Origin: Sphagnum magellanicum
Lineage: Eukaryota > Streptophyta > Sphagnopsida > Sphagnales > Sphagnaceae
Assembly: GCA_021904315.1 (NCBI GenBank)
Contig: CM038917.1
Coordinates: forward strand, 10,152,041-10,216,040
Direction: 5' to 3'
DNA length: 64,000 bases
The notes beneath the pieces were generated by a model. It saw only the letters and a list, made by a program, of their open reading frames with translations, was not told where the DNA came from and made no database searches. Positions within the stretch are counted from its first letter, which is position 1. Every line of letters begins with the position of its first letter. Made by a program: the position numbers and the translations under genes. This document shows, piece by piece, positions 11,101 to 25,090 of the stretch.

Positions 11101-12785
11101 ATCTGACATAATATTTGAAAAACTTATTATTAGGTCATCTCTCAGTTGTTTTGTTCACTTGAATCTTAAGAATGGAGAAACTCTCAGTACGTATGGAGAT
11201 CCAGCATCCTTTTCAAGATTTTGCTTTTGACTGTGGACAAGGTGATGCTATAGAAAGATATTAAATCTTTTTGGCTTTCTAATTGAAGTATCTCTTCTTG
11301 CAGGAATGTTGGTTTCCTCCGGTATTTTGAAATAAAGCAGATTCCCAATTTCATGCTTGCATCACCCATGCTCGGCCTTGCCATCTGTTCACTCATCTCA
11401 TATGGGAAGCAACAGTCACGCCTGCTTCTTTCCCTTGGGTTCCGTGCAACTCGTATGGAATGGGGAAAACTGGTCTTGTCTCCAACTTTGGAGCAGAAAC
11501 ATGTGAAGTACATTGATGACAATTGCTCAGCAGATAATGGTGGTGGATCTGGGTTGTCTGCTCTTTCTCCAGAGGTTATCCATGGTAGGTTTGGAAAGGA
11601 ACCTCTACCAGATCAGCTTCTGATGCAGTCCTAAGTTCCATTTTGCCTCTTGTCAGTTCATCATTTGTATGGTCCTAGTACAAAGATGTACTGTACAATG
11701 TGTCCATATGCCCAAGAAGAGTACAAAGAACCTAGTTTAGGCAAAAGCCTGTTTGCTTTGCATTCTATTTGCTTCTGGTCTAAGGAGTTGTTAAGTGTTG
11801 TAAATCATCTGAAATTTAACACAAGTTTATTAAAGTGATGCAAATGGCCTTATGGCTCTGCAGTCATTGATATCTATCTATTTTGTAGGATAGGAAGTCT
11901 GTGCCAGTTCTGAGGGCAGAAGTTATGAATTTTTGGTTGCTTAAGAACAGCTGCAAATTGCAAGAATTATGACTAGATATGATTCTGGTTTGATCCTACA
12001 GAACTGCGGCAAAGACAGCAGACAAAGATTGAACCCACCATTGCTGAAGAACATGGATTGGTCAACCCTGATGGCTTGGGGAGTTTTTTCTCCCCTGCAG
12101 CTGTGTGCTTCTTGGTACAATTGGCAGTCATGACATCAGTAGCATGTCTCATCATGCATGTGCAGGTCAGTGGTGAACTCATTTCAATACTGAGTGAATT
12201 TGAGTTTCTTATTCTGCATTTCAGCACATGATTGACAGCCTCTCCCATGTGGATAAAGCTCTCTTCAGAATTTTCACTCAGCTGAGTGATCTTTAACTCA
12301 GCCTGGAACTTGCTTGACCTAATTTGGCACACAAGAAAGATGGAGTTATGGTTTGGATGATGGTCTAAAAGGAATGAGTTCAAGATAATATGTGCAGATA
12401 GGAACATCACTCTTAAGCTTTCTTCAGTCAGTCAATAAGAAAGTTTAGAATCAGTTCTATGATATGATAGGCAACATCAGTTCCCTTTTGAACATGGGTA
12501 TTCCTGTTTTTCTGTCAGGGTTGCACCTATTTGTGTAGATGCACACTGAAGATGCAAGAAGCTATATGATGTTTTCTCTGTATATGCTGTGGATTGACCA
12601 TGATGTTATGTGCACAGGTTGCAACAAGGTTTCTGTCAGTAAGCCCCCCCATCTATTGGTATGCTGCACATGTCATGGATCCCTCTGTGAGTGGGCGTCC
12701 TATGGGACGTCTCATATGGGCAGTATTTTTTAGCTACTTGGGCCTTGGCTCACTTCTGTTTATCAATTTCTATCCTTTCACTTGA
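8118..12785 (+). CDS. PIGV: GPI mannosyltransferase 2 (PIG-V), 8 exons
   Basis: The product adds the second mannose to the GPI anchor precursor in the endoplasmic reticulum (PIG-V/Gpi18 family). Exons are 8118-8409, 9260-9394, 9776-9974, 10451-10646, 10871-11055, 11304-11584, 12002-12165 and 12618-12785. All introns are GT-AG and the joined frame encodes 539 residues. Family landmarks: the first membrane segment and RILARPYDTSAGL (residues 76-87), VVWDSVYYVQIAQCGYEYEQ (105-124, with the conserved Trp-Asp), FCFNPASVFYSSIYSESLF across exons 3/4, GVRSNG in exon 4, PFVAFQFYGYY in exon 5, HYWNVGFLRYFEIKQIPNF across exons 5/6, MHVQVATRFLS across exons 7/8 and the C-terminal NFYPFT. The start at 8118 is the first ATG after an in-frame TGA at 8085. 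The protein is longer than the roughly 490 residues usual for the family, mainly through a Lys/Gln-rich N-terminal tail (Q31-38, K39-43). No frame breaks are seen. Confidence 0.93.
8206..8247 (+). repeat. CAG and AAG runs encoding polyGln and polyLys
   Basis: Within PIGV exon 1, eight CAG codons are followed directly by five AAG codons. They encode Q8K5 in the predicted cytosolic tail ahead of the first membrane segment. Pure codon runs suggest a length-variable tract. Confidence 0.85.
8559..8850. repeat. Intron 1 tandem repeat with telo-box motifs
   Basis: GTCATCACTAG-CCTGGGATTCTC...GAGAAT...AAACCCTAAG-TGAAGGA units begin at 8559 and 8651 (92-bp period), with partial units at 8728 and 8745. 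AAACCCTAA occurs at 8610, 8703 and 8819. This is the plant telo-box/telomeric-unit motif. All of it lies inside the first PIGV intron (8410-9259). Confidence 0.7.
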
Positions 12786-13990
12786 TGGTTTAATCAGGGG
12801 ATGCTCCACCTGCACACTTTCTGGAAGGAAATTTGCTCCTTCATATTTGTTCTTCATTTATGGTGCATAATGCACCTTGCATTGAGACACTTGTGAAACA
12901 GTGCATTTCACTTTTTGGTTGATTACAGGTTGTTAGGGTCGAAAGTTTTCATGGAAGAACTGGACCTAAATTATGAGTCTAGATTTGGTAAGATCAAAAT
13001 AGGTGAGTAGCTTGATCATTTGGTTGGGCAGACAGGAGGAACTTGTTGCAAGATTTGCCACTATTTGAAAGATTAATGGAATGGGAGAAAGCACCATCTC
13101 CCCAAACTTTTTGCAGAACTGAGCTTCTTCACATTGTCTGGATGATTTGACTGCCTGTTTTGATTACAAGTATGGTAGTTGAAGTTGAAGATATTTTAGA
13201 GCAAATTGTTTAGAGTGAGCAGCATTGTGCTGTAGGGCATATTCCAATAAGAAGGAAGTGGATTGTGGAAAAATCTTTAGGCACAGCACTTCTTGTTTCA
13301 TGGTTCTGTGGTTTTGGGAGTATGTAACACAGCAGAGTCCTGCAGTCACACTAGGATGTACAGGCACGGGACACAGAATGCATAATATACTATATGGGGG
13401 ACCTGAATTTCAGCAGGTGGAGAATGCTGGCTTGGAGGCCTTCTTGTACTGTTTGGCTTGAATCATTTCTTTGACTTGTGGTCTGCAAAGGTACAAGGTT
13501 GTTGCTCTGACTTTAGGTGGACACAGGGATTGGTATGAAGGTGTTTTCTCATTTAACCCCAGGGGCAACATGCTGGCAAAATAGCAAATCCTATCTTCAC
13601 CAGTGAGACTGAAAGATATGTGATGGTCAGGGAGTGTACTTCTGTGACCAGTAATTGCTCTTAGAATGTATTGGCTCATGATGATAGCATGAACAGATGT
13701 GCTGAGTTTGTACTTCACAATCTTATGTGTAAATTTGATGTTCTGCCTGATTATGCATATGACTCAGAGCTAGGAATATCACTTTGGATCCACATGGTTT
13801 TTATAACCTCTGTGTTATGAAAAAATCATCTTGTTAGGCAACATGTATGTACCTATTTTCAAGTAATTCAATTGCAAATTGAACTGTGGCACTGGTCATT
13901 TCTACCTTCTATCAATTACCACCAATTGTTCAACCCTTTGTTATTGAAATCCCAAGAAAAAAATGAGGATTTAAGGTAAGATCCTCACTA
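12786..13990. other. 3' flank of PIGV
   Basis: After the TGA at 12783-12785 the composition stays gene-like for about a kilobase, which fits a 3' untranslated region and flank. A TTGATTACAG/G acceptor-like site near 12929 and a G/GTAAGATC donor-like site near 12988 could bound a spliced 3' UTR segment. I cannot place a polyadenylation site. Short frames here show no family motifs. Confidence 0.4.
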
Positions 13991-16900
13991 AAAATGCCAT
14001 GAGCATTGTAAAGACAATTGATAAATGAGAGTGAGAGCACACATCATTTAGGTATTTGAATTCTAGTTGGTGTGTTATAGGCACCTTCTTTATCCCCCCC
14101 TTCAATTATCACAAATATACATTTTGTGAATCCATTAGCATATTTTATGTTTACTGCCATTGCCAAATTGTTGGTAATTTTGTGTAATATCTTTTGAATT
14201 TGGGTTTGTTTCTTTTCTTTACATATGTTAATGATCTTCATGGCTAATCAATCTTCATAGCAAATGCAACCCATATTTGGTTTGTTACCATGCACACATC
14301 AAGCAAGCTAGTTGCATACAATTTGTAGTATAATCACAACATTCATCAGATTGAGAAGATTGATTGTTGTGACAAACTGATCAAACTAGATTGCATTTTC
14401 AATTCCATTTCAAGTAGCAATTGGTGAATCCTCACAATATTTCTACAAATTTCACCACTTACTATTTAAAATTTCCACTCTTGTTGATGTTAGTAACAAA
14501 TTTCCATTCTTGTTGCTACTATAAACCTTGGGTTTCATCATCTCTTATGAGCTTTCTTCCCTTGCATGATCGACTTGGAAATCTATTTCTAGAGTGCACT
14601 AGTATTTTGGGATTTTGAATTTGAAGCTTTATGTGTGTGAGCCTGTAGGAAGTTTTGATCATCCCATTCAAAGAAACAAGTACAAACCAAGAACTGATAA
14701 GAGCACCATGACATTTGTGCAACGTTCATGGATTAGAAATGCACCCTTTAATTTACACACCCCCCTTCAATCATATCTTTATCTATGTACATGTGAAAGG
14801 AACTTTTCACTTTGCCACTCCTCCAACCTCATTAGGTTCTAAAAATAGAACATCTCTTGTTTGCACACAAAGTCATGAAAATCCCCTTGCATTTAATCCA
14901 TCTCCAAGATCTTCAAAAGTCATCAATGACCCAATCACTTGCTCTGCAATCATTTGTGCATCAATGTATAACAAATAGAATGAAATGAAGTGTGACAATA
15001 TCCCGCCTTTGTGAATACAAAAAAAATAAACATGTTTCAATGTCCTTCTTCATGTAAATTACATACAATTTGAGACCTTCATTTCTTTCATATAACACAT
15101 CAAACAATGTGATTGAACAATTTATGTGGCAAAGTATTATGGCACCTTACCTATGTAAGCACCAATTACATTAAATAGAAAAGTAATGAACATACCAATG
15201 TTCCCTTTGCCGGTGATGGTGTAGGTTTTACTATTGGTGCTACCTCTGGTTTTGTTGCTAGTGCTCCCAATTTTGATGGCTTATTCACTTTCTCTTTTTG
15301 TGCCCAATTTGACATAAACTCCAATGCATCTACCCCCAAGCCTTACGGAAGGTTACTTTTTTCTTCATCCGAACAAAATAAAATAAGAACAAATGTGGAT
15401 TCTTCGATCTAATAATAATAGTAACAATAATAATAAATTCTCTCAATAAGCAAAACCATTCGTACAATCTTTCAAGAAAACAAGAACCACAAAATAAACC
15501 ATTTTAGTTTGGATTCAAAATTAAGGTGTTGAACATAAGTGTGTCAAAACATCACTAGTTACAACACCATATGTTTTGAAAGTTCTTGAAACCAACATGA
15601 AAAACCAATAGATTGTAAATTGGGTAGCATGTCTAGGTTGCACCTTTGAATATGATCTTCACAATCTAGAGAATGGCTACATTAATCAATGCACACAAAC
15701 ACTCTTCACAAAAGTCCTTTACATTATGGATCTATTGGATCATAAGAAAGAGGCATGTTTTGTGGCTTTCCAATTTTAAGGTTGTTTGACACAATCAACA
15801 AAGTGTAATTTGTAAGGTATATAATTTGTCAAATTGGCATTTGTAAAACTTTAGGTTTCCAAGATAAGAGAAAAAACCATCAGGTTGTGCACACAACAAA
15901 TCTGTCATGAACCGAGACAACAAATCATGTACATCAAGTCGTGCTCCATAATTTTCCATTGCTACCCTCCTTGGGTTAGCTTTTGGACCCTCCTCCATTA
16001 GTTGAACCCTCTTCCTTTCCTCTGTCTTGCACGACATCTTTCTTTTTTTCAATTATCACTTCAAGATTCAAAATTAAGGTCACTTTTGTTAATATTTGAG
16101 CACCACAAGATTCAAGAACATTGTTTCTAGCACATCGACTTCTGAAAGTATAACCCTTATGAAATTTTGAATGAAAGGCGATTCAAGGCATTGATAATGG
16201 AATTGCCATCAATTTAACAATAGTAAGGATGCAAAATTAAACAAAGTTTCATGTGGGATGTTCCAACATTTAAATGGTAAAGAATGTGGATGGAAAAATT
16301 GTGCATGTTGGAGATTGGTCGTTGGTTTATTTGTTTCATATCAATCTATCTACTTGCTTCAACACCAAGAAAAGAAGAACATGCCAAATTTTACAACAAA
16401 AGTGCTTAAGTGCCTTTTTACCATATGCATTACTCAAGGTGTGAAACTACCTAATAATGGAAATAGGGGACCCATTTTCCTCTAAAAATTGGTTAGATTG
16501 ACTACCATTTTTCTAAGGATACAAAGAAAATAAATTTTATAATTAAGGTTTGTGACAAGAATGTTATTCCATGAGTGTGTGAATGTGAACATGAACAAAT
16601 GAACATGAAAAGGGATTAAGAATATTCTTTAAAATATCCATGGGAATATTTTCTAAGATGTTCACTTGATGTGAAACGATTATTCTTTCACTTGTCCCAT
16701 GATGTCACCATGTCAAAATAATATTCAAATATTCCCTAACATATGCCAATATTTTAACACATTAACCACATCAAAATGTACACATGGAAGGTTCAAACTA
16801 CTTGCATAATCAAAGAAAATTTTGTTTGTTTTAAAGTGTGTTTAAATGAGAAGGAAATGACACAAAAAATAGGAATTCATTCTTACAACATAAGCCTTGA

Positions 16901-19170
16901 ATAACATTAAACATTTATGCTTGAAAGTTGTTGTGAGGACATATTTCAATTCGTAATTAAAAAATAAATCTAAATGACATGTCGTGATCATTTCAAAAGA
17001 TAAATGAATGTCATCACATGTAGGATCTTGCTTTAAATAGAGTTTGACATGAATGAAGTCAAAAAATCTAGTGGTGAAGAATTGTTATGATAAAATCTAT
17101 CATAACCCCAATTAATAGAAAAAAACACTCATGCATATTATATTCTTGGAGGATTATTTTAACTAACAACAAAAATTTTGTAATTTAACACATTTAAGGG
17201 ACCCTATAGTGGAGGTGACTTATGATCATTAGTTGTAATCAAAATCAAATGGGCGAATGAAAGGACTCAACCGCAAATGGGCCCTTTGTGGTCATTTTGA
17301 CTTTTTCATATAAAAGATGTTTTGAAGGATTTTTTTTGCAAAATGTTTTTTTAAATATTTTAAATTCCCCCAATAAATTACATGATTTGTGTTAACTCTT
17401 TTTGAGTAAATACAAATTATCTAAAAATGTACAAATTTTGTTAAATTTTACTTTTTTTCTTGAAAAATGACCATAATTTCAAATTAAATTAAAATATGTT
17501 AACTACTTTAAACTTTCATTTTTTGTATCATAAGCCTCAACTTTTTTCATATTTCATACACATTATGACCCATTTACATCTAGCAAATGACTTTTGAAAT
17601 TTGAACATTCTAAAATTATATTTTGAATTTCTAAAAATTTCAACTACCACAATTTTTAAATTATGAATGTTTTTCATATGTGCATTACAAATGGTAGGTT
17701 GTCATCATTTCAATTTTTCCCCATCAAAATTTCTTTATTTAAAAAGTCCTTAGCATAGTGCTAATTTTGGGGTATTAAAGTTCAAAAGTCCTTTATTAAA
17801 ATCAAAATTCAATTTATGATTTTTTTTTTAAAAATTCAACACTCATATAAATTATTTAACACAAATTTCCTTGATCAACGTGACCTTTAAGTGGCATTAC
17901 ATAAATATCTTTGAAAAATTAACAATTTTTTGATTGCCTAACATGGTTTTTTTGTTCATTTATTTGTGATCGCACCTTGTTGGCTATCCACATCAAATCC
18001 ATCATGTTCCCACATTCAATAAATTCACCATAATGTTGTGGCAAAAAAGAAACATACCATTTGAACACATCTAATTCCAACATTTAATAAATCCACCATA
18101 ATGTTGTGGCAAAAAAATAAACATATTATTTGAACACATTGACTTTTAAGAACCAAATTTTTTTTATTGATGAAAGTCTTGAAGTAATAATGGGGGAAAT
18201 GTTTTTAGCTAATCTAACTTCATTAATTCTGAAATGGTTGAGAGAGGTGGAAATGTGTAAAATAATAATGATATTTCTTCTTAATGAATGTCGTTGATAT
18301 GGAATGAAAAAAGAACTTTTAATTGATCTAACGCTAATAAATTTGAAACAATTGTGGGAGGCAAAAAAGTTTAAAATAATAGTGGTGCACTTAATAATAT
18401 TATTATCATATTTTTAGTCCTTTTATTGTGAGCCTCCAAAGGGGCAAACAAAACTATCACAACCCAAGATAACAAAAATAATAATTCCATAAGGTGATTT
18501 TTTTTGACACCATATTGTAATGAACATGATTTTGGACCAACATATAATTAACATCCATGAAAAAAATTTCAACATATTGCACTAAATTTTTCTACATTAC
18601 TTACATAAATAGATAAGTTATAGGTAGGTTAGCTTAAGTAGATAGGAGGTACCTATTAATAATTGCATATACTTAGGTAACATGTAGGTTATAATCTACT
18701 ATGTTTGCTTTTTCAATGTAGGAGGTTTCCCCCTTAAATTTCCATTTATTTATTTTTAATGAATTATTTGCTTTGGGATAGATTTCACCTAGGGGCCCAT
18801 GAACAACCTTTATCGATCAACACCAACTTAAGGACCAAGTACCCCCAATGATGATATCAAACCAAGGGTGGGGAACACCCAACAATCAATATTGTCCAAG
18901 AGGTTAATGCCTATCATCCAACCTTAGCCTAAAGAAAATTCCCCCCTCAATCGACATTGACCAAAGGGGTCCTCAACATGATTGAAAAAAAATCAAATGT
19001 GGTTAAAGAGAGCACATTATTTATGCAAAATGCATTTCACCGCCTCTATTGCACCATTTTGTGACTCCCATGGTTTTCCTCGCATGATACCTCCCTTTTG
19101 CCTAAACTCTTGAAAAAATCTAACCTCTAACCTCCATTTGTGAATTTAGTTAGTTAGTAAAATAACATGG
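13991..19170. other. AT-rich intergenic DNA, no gene supported
   Basis: Short frames on both strands lack recognisable motifs. About 16560-16760 resembles the sequence at 4207-4340 in inverted orientation. A tandem dimer at 18012-18147 is listed separately. Otherwise I see only AT-rich low-complexity sequence. Confidence 0.5.
18012..18147. repeat. Tandem dimer, 68-bp unit
   Basis: ACATTCAATAAATTCACC followed by ATAATGTTGTGGCAAAAAA and ATTTGAACACAT starts at 18012. It repeats with few changes from 18080. Confidence 0.75.
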
Positions 19171-19175
19171 ACTAA

Positions 19176-20650
19176 CTAGTCAATAGAGATAAGGTCTTGA
19201 ACAATGGAATCCATGGGCTTCTTGGCCTCAATCTCCATCTGCAAAAATGAAACACCAAACCTAATCAATATCATGGGATCCTCCAATAATTTCAAGGTAT
19301 TTTTAGAAGATTGAATATTGAGGAATTTTAATTTAGTGTTTGAAACTAGGTGCCAAAAAGTGGTCTTATGAAACCACTTATCATTTAAATCAAGTCCAAG
19401 AAACCATGTACTTGGGAAATTTGTTGCCAACCTCATGAAAAACACTAGATTAATTCCACTACTTGAACCAATGAACTTTCTGTTTATTATTCACACAAGT
19501 AGACACCAACATCTAGAGCTATTTTATGAACATTTCAAACTAAGGGTTCATATATTAATGAACTTGAACTTGCTACACATGAACTTTGGGCCCAAAGCTA
19601 GCTCACACACAAGTAATTGTTTATGGAACCTTGTCATATGTTCCTTTCAAACAACTTCCATTACCTTCATGTTGAAGGACTCTAAGTGGTCGGTGTTTCT
19701 TTCACTTGGATAAATCACATCAGCAAAATAATGTTAATGGACAATATAAACTACAACAACAAGCTCCTGCTACACATTGGAATCCCCACACTTGTGAATT
19801 GGACAGAAATCTTTTTCGTGTTAAAATTGAAAAAAATTGATGAAAATTTCTTGCCTTGTACATATAATTGAAAAAAACCTCCTACTTGAGGTTGTATCAT
19901 GTCTTTTGGGTCTTCACTTTGCATTTCTTATTTAGTATTCAAGGATGACATCTTTGAACTACTTGAAAGGTATCGTGTTCAAAAGATGGCTTCACATGAT
20001 CCAATTATACTAATTTGCATGGCGAGGAGTCATTACCATAATTCTTGTGAAGTTAATTTTAGAACAATTCTTGAAACATTGTGGATTGATGTTGGGATTA
20101 AAGATACCCCATTGTTGAGATTCATCGTTGTTGTGAACATTTCCACCCACCCACTATTGGTGTCCAAAATGAAATTGTCGATGCAAATGTGCCACTCCTC
20201 TTGGTTTGAGTGCACCCTATTTATGTATGGCAACCACACTTGAAGTTTGTGGTTGGCATACTAGAGGTGAAACATCTTGCAAAACAATCTTGAGAAATCT
20301 AGGTCCCCCCTCAAAAAATCTTTGATCTTGTCGTTCTTCTCCCTCCCTAAAGAACTCCAAAAGTCCTCAAAGTTAGATACAATCTTCTTGTCACCTTGCC
20401 AATTCATTGGTGAAACAAAGAAAAGATTCTTGCCCTATCGATACCCATTTGAAATATCTTTTCCATTTTTCAAAATGTCAATCTTGAAAGCATGGCACAT
20501 TATTAGCATTGAAATCATATAGCAGAGTGGAATGCACATTTGCACCTTCCTCCTTGGATTCATCTTGAACCGCCCCAAGACTTCATTGGTGTTGAACTTG
20601 TTCCTCTTTTGGATACCCTCAATGGTCATCTCACATGACCCCATACCCTA
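19176..20650 (-). pseudogene. Possible decayed coding region, family unknown
   Basis: Read on the minus strand, several adjacent frames have a protein-like composition. These include a Met-start frame 20644-20435 (MGSCEMTIEGIQKRNKF...), a stretch with DKKIVSNFEDFWSSLGREKN near 20375-20320, 20239-20033 (HICIDNFILDTNSGWVEM) and 19445-19176 (WFLGLDLNDKWFHKTTFW). Stops and small frame changes interrupt them. Together they suggest an old gene or transposon fragment of about 1.4 kb. I do not recognise a family, and chance open frames in AT-rich DNA remain possible. Confidence 0.3.
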
Positions 20651-20990
20651 TAGGAATGCAAAAAGTTCAATAAGGCAAGCAATAGAGAAATTACAAAACT
20701 TGATCGTTTTGGGTTTTGGGTATAGGAAAAGGAATTTGACTTGACAAATCTAGTTTGAATTTTTTTTAAATCAAAAGTTATGACAATGTTTAATAATCAA
20801 GGTCCTTTGAGATTATAAGAAAAAAACCTAGCAAAAAGCTAATGGCCAATGTTGATTGAAATTTTCAAGATGTTCAAGGATAGGAGAATTAAACCATCAA
20901 TTGATGTATACAAGCTATGAGATATCAAAATTATTCCTCAATAAGATCATTATGCACCTACAACTTGGGTATTTCATATATCGAATGGGA
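20651..20990. other. AT-rich spacer
   Basis: Nothing recognisable lies between the possible decayed coding stretch and the tandem repeat array. Confidence 0.5.
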
Positions 20991-21950
20991 CATCCAAGAA
21001 TAGATTGAACATTTTTAGGTTCAATGGAAAATAGAAGTGAACATTTGCCTATGGTCAATACCAACTAAGGTCAATACCAACTAAGAGTATCTATAGAATT
21101 AAATAGGAGGTTGGAGGTTATTTAGCCCAAAAAGATTGAATCAAGGAGGTGGGTTCCAAGGAGAAAACCATATTATTTTACCTTATAGTCAGCATCCATT
21201 GAAATACATATGACACTTGAAAAGTATAAAAAAGACTAAATCTTTTTAATTCAATGAAAAATGGATTTGAACACTACCCATGGTCAATAGTAATTGAAAG
21301 TAATTGGAGAATTATATTGGAGGTTGGAGGAAGCTAGAGGATATTCAACCTAAGAATTATTGGTTCCCACTTGGATTGTAAGGAGAAAACCATGTGACTT
21401 TACTTTATAGTTGGCATGAATTGAGGTACATGTGACATTTTTTAAACTTAGAAAAGAATGAAATTATTGGGTTCAATGAAAAATGGATTTGAACACTCCC
21501 CTATGGTTGGTACCAATTGAAAGTATATGTGGAATTAGATTAGATTTTTGGTGGAATCAAGGAAATGGGTGGTTAGTTACCACTTGCATTCCAAGAAACA
21601 CCCATGTGAATCTACCATGTATTTGGCACAAATTGAAGAGCTTTTGAAATATAAATTTTTTAGGAAATGGAAATGAGCATTTCCCTATGATCAATACCGA
21701 TTAAGAGTATTTTTAGAATTAGACTAGGGATTGGAAGAGGATGGAGGTTATTCAACCTAATTGGAATTAAGGAAATGAGGTGTTGGTCAATACTTGCATT
21801 CCAACCCATTTAAATTTCCAATCAAACTTACAAGAAAAATTCAAGATAATATGTAAGGTATTGATTATGTTCAAAGGACAATGAAATGATCACTCCCCAA
21901 ATTATCAACACCAATTGAGAGTTTTTGACACTCCTAAGGAAGTTGGACAT
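20991..21950. repeat. Diverged tandem array, unit about 190-230 bp
   Basis: A unit with GGTTCAATGGAAAATAGA, GAACA-TTCCCTATGGTCAATACC, AATTGAAAGTAT, AGGTTGGAGG and a GGAGAAAACCATGTGA-type segment recurs at about 21019, 21251, 21471 and 21660. A partial copy lies near 21876. Spacing varies between 190 and 232 bp, and the units are substantially diverged. Confidence 0.7.
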
Positions 21951-22690
21951 GATAATTCCATAAAAAAATGACACAAATGCCAATACTAAAGTCCTATTTA
22001 TTAATGTAATTTTTGCGAAAGTTTATATTTTTTTCAATAAACCATTTCATCTATATTGGATTCTTACTAAAAATACACAAGGCACAATTTCAATATCACA
22101 AAGCTCCAAGGAATTCCAAGAAAACTTTAATTGGAAAACCATTGGGACTCAACATATAAGTGAGTAACATTACACAAACTTATTAAGCTTCATAGGTTTG
22201 TACAAATTTTGTGTAAAATTCAATTTTTGTGGGTTAATACAAAGATTGCATGAATTTCATGTTATGGTTTATATGAATGATATTTGTACATATTCAATAT
22301 CTTAAATATTCAAATAGATAAGACATTTTTTTTGAATGACATGTATGAGTGTTCATGTTTAATACACAAAAATTACATAGTTTTATGCAAAATTACATCA
22401 CGATAATTGCACATATTTAGTTAAAATGTAACTTGTATGTATTTCACATCAAGGCATCATAAGTAGAAAAGACGCATCATTTAAATGGAAGTAAACAATA
22501 TATTTTTCGTGTCATTTTTACACTTTGAAGCCCATGGATTTTGCATGGACATATTGTTTTATGATTTTTGCACAAATCCTATAAAAAAAAGTGATATTGG
22601 AAATTTTTGATTATGTACATAATCAATCAACCACCCCATATATGTTGATAATTTTTTTTTCAATTTATTCATTTGACATGTTTATTCCAA
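21951..22690. other. AT-rich intergenic DNA
   Basis: No gene or repeat structure that I can support. Confidence 0.5.
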
Positions 22691-23050
22691 ATTTTGATAC
22701 ATTATGATGGTAAGTAATAGGTAGAAAGGTTGGAGGTAGGTAATATATATGTAGGTAGGTAGGTATAAATATAAAGTAAGCTAGTGGTAGGTAAATGTAT
22801 TAGTCATGATCTACATACAAGTATTACATTTAGTTACTTTTTTATCTAGCCTAGACCTAGCCTACCTAGCCTAGTTTAACCTAACCTACCCACTTACCTA
22901 CTATGTAGGTAGTTAGGCTAGCCTAATACTTGTAATTTAGCCTCCTAACTTACCTGCTTAACCTAAAGTAGATAACCCACAAGCTAGGCCAGGGCTATAT
23001 AGTCAAGTTAATTAAATATCTTACTAACTATGCCAAGGCTTAGGCTATAG
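22691..23050. repeat. TAGG/CCTA-rich low-complexity block 1
   Basis: GTAGGTAGG-type runs on one side (about 22710-22790) face CCTAGCCTACCTAGCC-type runs on the other (about 22850-22950). This leaves a block dominated by the TAGG tetranucleotide and its complement. Confidence 0.7.
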
Positions 23051-24440
23051 GGATATTAGTACACCTCCAGATCCTTTTTTTTGTCAAAGCCAAGAATATG
23101 TCTAATTGTTTGTGACCTATTTGATAATGATGTTGTTGTCCCTTCAAACTTGCTTTGAAAAATGTAAATTCAAAGGAAAATCCCAACATCCATACACCAT
23201 CACCTCTATCACCACAACCCCAAAAATAATTATTGCTTCAACCTTTGATCCTCAAATGCTCAAATCTTCAAACCATTCCATGTTTTCATTTGTCAAAGTC
23301 AATCATAACCACTAATTATCACAACCCTGTTAACTTTGAAGTAGGAATAAAATTAAAGTAGAAAGCTCTTCAACATAGTTCCTTCCATGCAATAATAGAA
23401 ATTAGAATAACTTTTTTTGTCTCCTCCCTTGTCCCCTTCTCGATTTTTATCAAGGGTTAATAACGATTTAAAAAATAATTAGCAAGGATTTTAAAAAATC
23501 AATTCTCAATATTGCAAGTCTTAGGACCTTATTCAAGTAACATGGTAGGGTGGGGCAAAAACATGGTAAAATATACCAAGAAAGTAGTCTACCTAAAATC
23601 TAGTTTATAATTGAAGCAATTTTTAACATATGCATAAAAAAGTAGATAAAAAAGTTTTGTAAGTAGAAATATAAAACCATTAGGACCTCCATTGCGTTTG
23701 TGGTAAGTTGAATACAAAATTTCAATAACTTTTGTATAATAAAAGTAGGTAACAAGTATGTTTGAAACTAACTTGTCAATATGATGTTCAAATTAACTTT
23801 TACATAGAAAGTTTGATATGTTATGACTATAAATTGTATAATTTGAAAGCACATAAGTATATTCTAAGTCTCTATTAACTTTAAAATACAAAAAAATCAA
23901 TATTTGATATACTTGCAACCAATTTTGTAAAACCCTAAACCCTGAACCCAATCTATGCAAGTATGTTCATTTTTTTGAAATCTACTTAGATGCATATTAA
24001 AATTGCGGTTCTTGAACTTTATTACGATAAAGTAAAGTAATATATTTATTTTAGAACATAAGAATATTTCTACTTTCAATACATCAAAACCTACTTATGT
24101 ATATTTGTCATTTTTTGTGACAAGGATCACCAACTATCTACTTTACCATGCTTTTATTCGGTGAAAATGCTTGAAGGTGTACCATTCAAAATGAAAAGGA
24201 CTTAATCTTTAACAAATTCTTTTTTCCTTTTAATTCCCCATCAATATTAATGAGTCAAAAGATGTTAAATAATTTATAATATAATATCTTAAACCATCAC
24301 AATTTTAGATTCCATCAATATCATCCACTTTGTGTCATAAGTATGGTAAAATAGGACGAGGTAAAAGAGTATAGAAAAGGGTGATGCTATGACAAAATTT
24401 TGGTACACCTTAAAGAATTTGGATTTGATAACCCAATTTC
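23051..24440. other. AT-rich intergenic DNA
   Basis: No coding sequence is supported. Short frames lack motifs. Confidence 0.5.
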
Positions 24441-25090
24441 AAATCCTACCACCTATCTAATTTAGTTAATTAACCTACTAGTTAGGCCTAAGCTACCTAC
24501 TTAACTTAATTTAACAACATACAAAACTAGCTAGCAAGGACTTTGTAAAATCAATTATAATATTACAAGTTTTAGGAATTACTTGTTCTTGATGTGGTAA
24601 CCCAATTTCAAATCCTACCACCTATGACAAACCTAGGCTAGCTAGCTAGCCTAAGTTATGCTTAAACCAAATCTACCTATTTAATTTAACTTAACTTAGC
24701 AAAATTACTTAGTCTATTAGCTAGGTATAGGCTACCTACATAGCTTATAGTAATTTGCTAGCCTATTAACTAAACCTAGGTGATCTATTTAACTTAGTTT
24801 AACTAGCCTACTAAGTCTAGGTAAATAGACTAGGCCTAGTAAGTAAGGCTAACATAACTAGCTTACTAGGCCTATGCCTTTTGAAAAGATGAGATTCTTT
24901 GTGATGAAGGTAGGTAATAACTACATTGTAGGTTGGAAGTAGGTCTAGGTAGGTTGTAGGTAGGTAGTTGTATTGGCCATCTATTTATTTACTACAAATA
25001 CCTACCTACATGTAGTCAAAACCTACCTTGCCTTAGCCTACCCACTTATTTACCTTGTTGCCTACCTATGGCTCAATTACTTAACTAGGA
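24441..25090. repeat. TAGG/CCTA-rich low-complexity block 2
   Basis: The block is dominated by CCTA, CTAGGC, TAGCTAGC and GTAGGTAGGT strings on both strands. It includes a duplicated AACCCAATTTCAAATCCTAC segment near 24431 and 24599. It is related in composition to the blocks at 22691 and 50530. Confidence 0.65.

Noticed and set aside
15795-16052. 85-codon minus-strand frame with NYGARLDVHDLLSRFM
   Set aside because: It has a protein-like look, but there is no family match I can name and nothing supporting it nearby. It was left out as a gene; a transposon fragment is possible.
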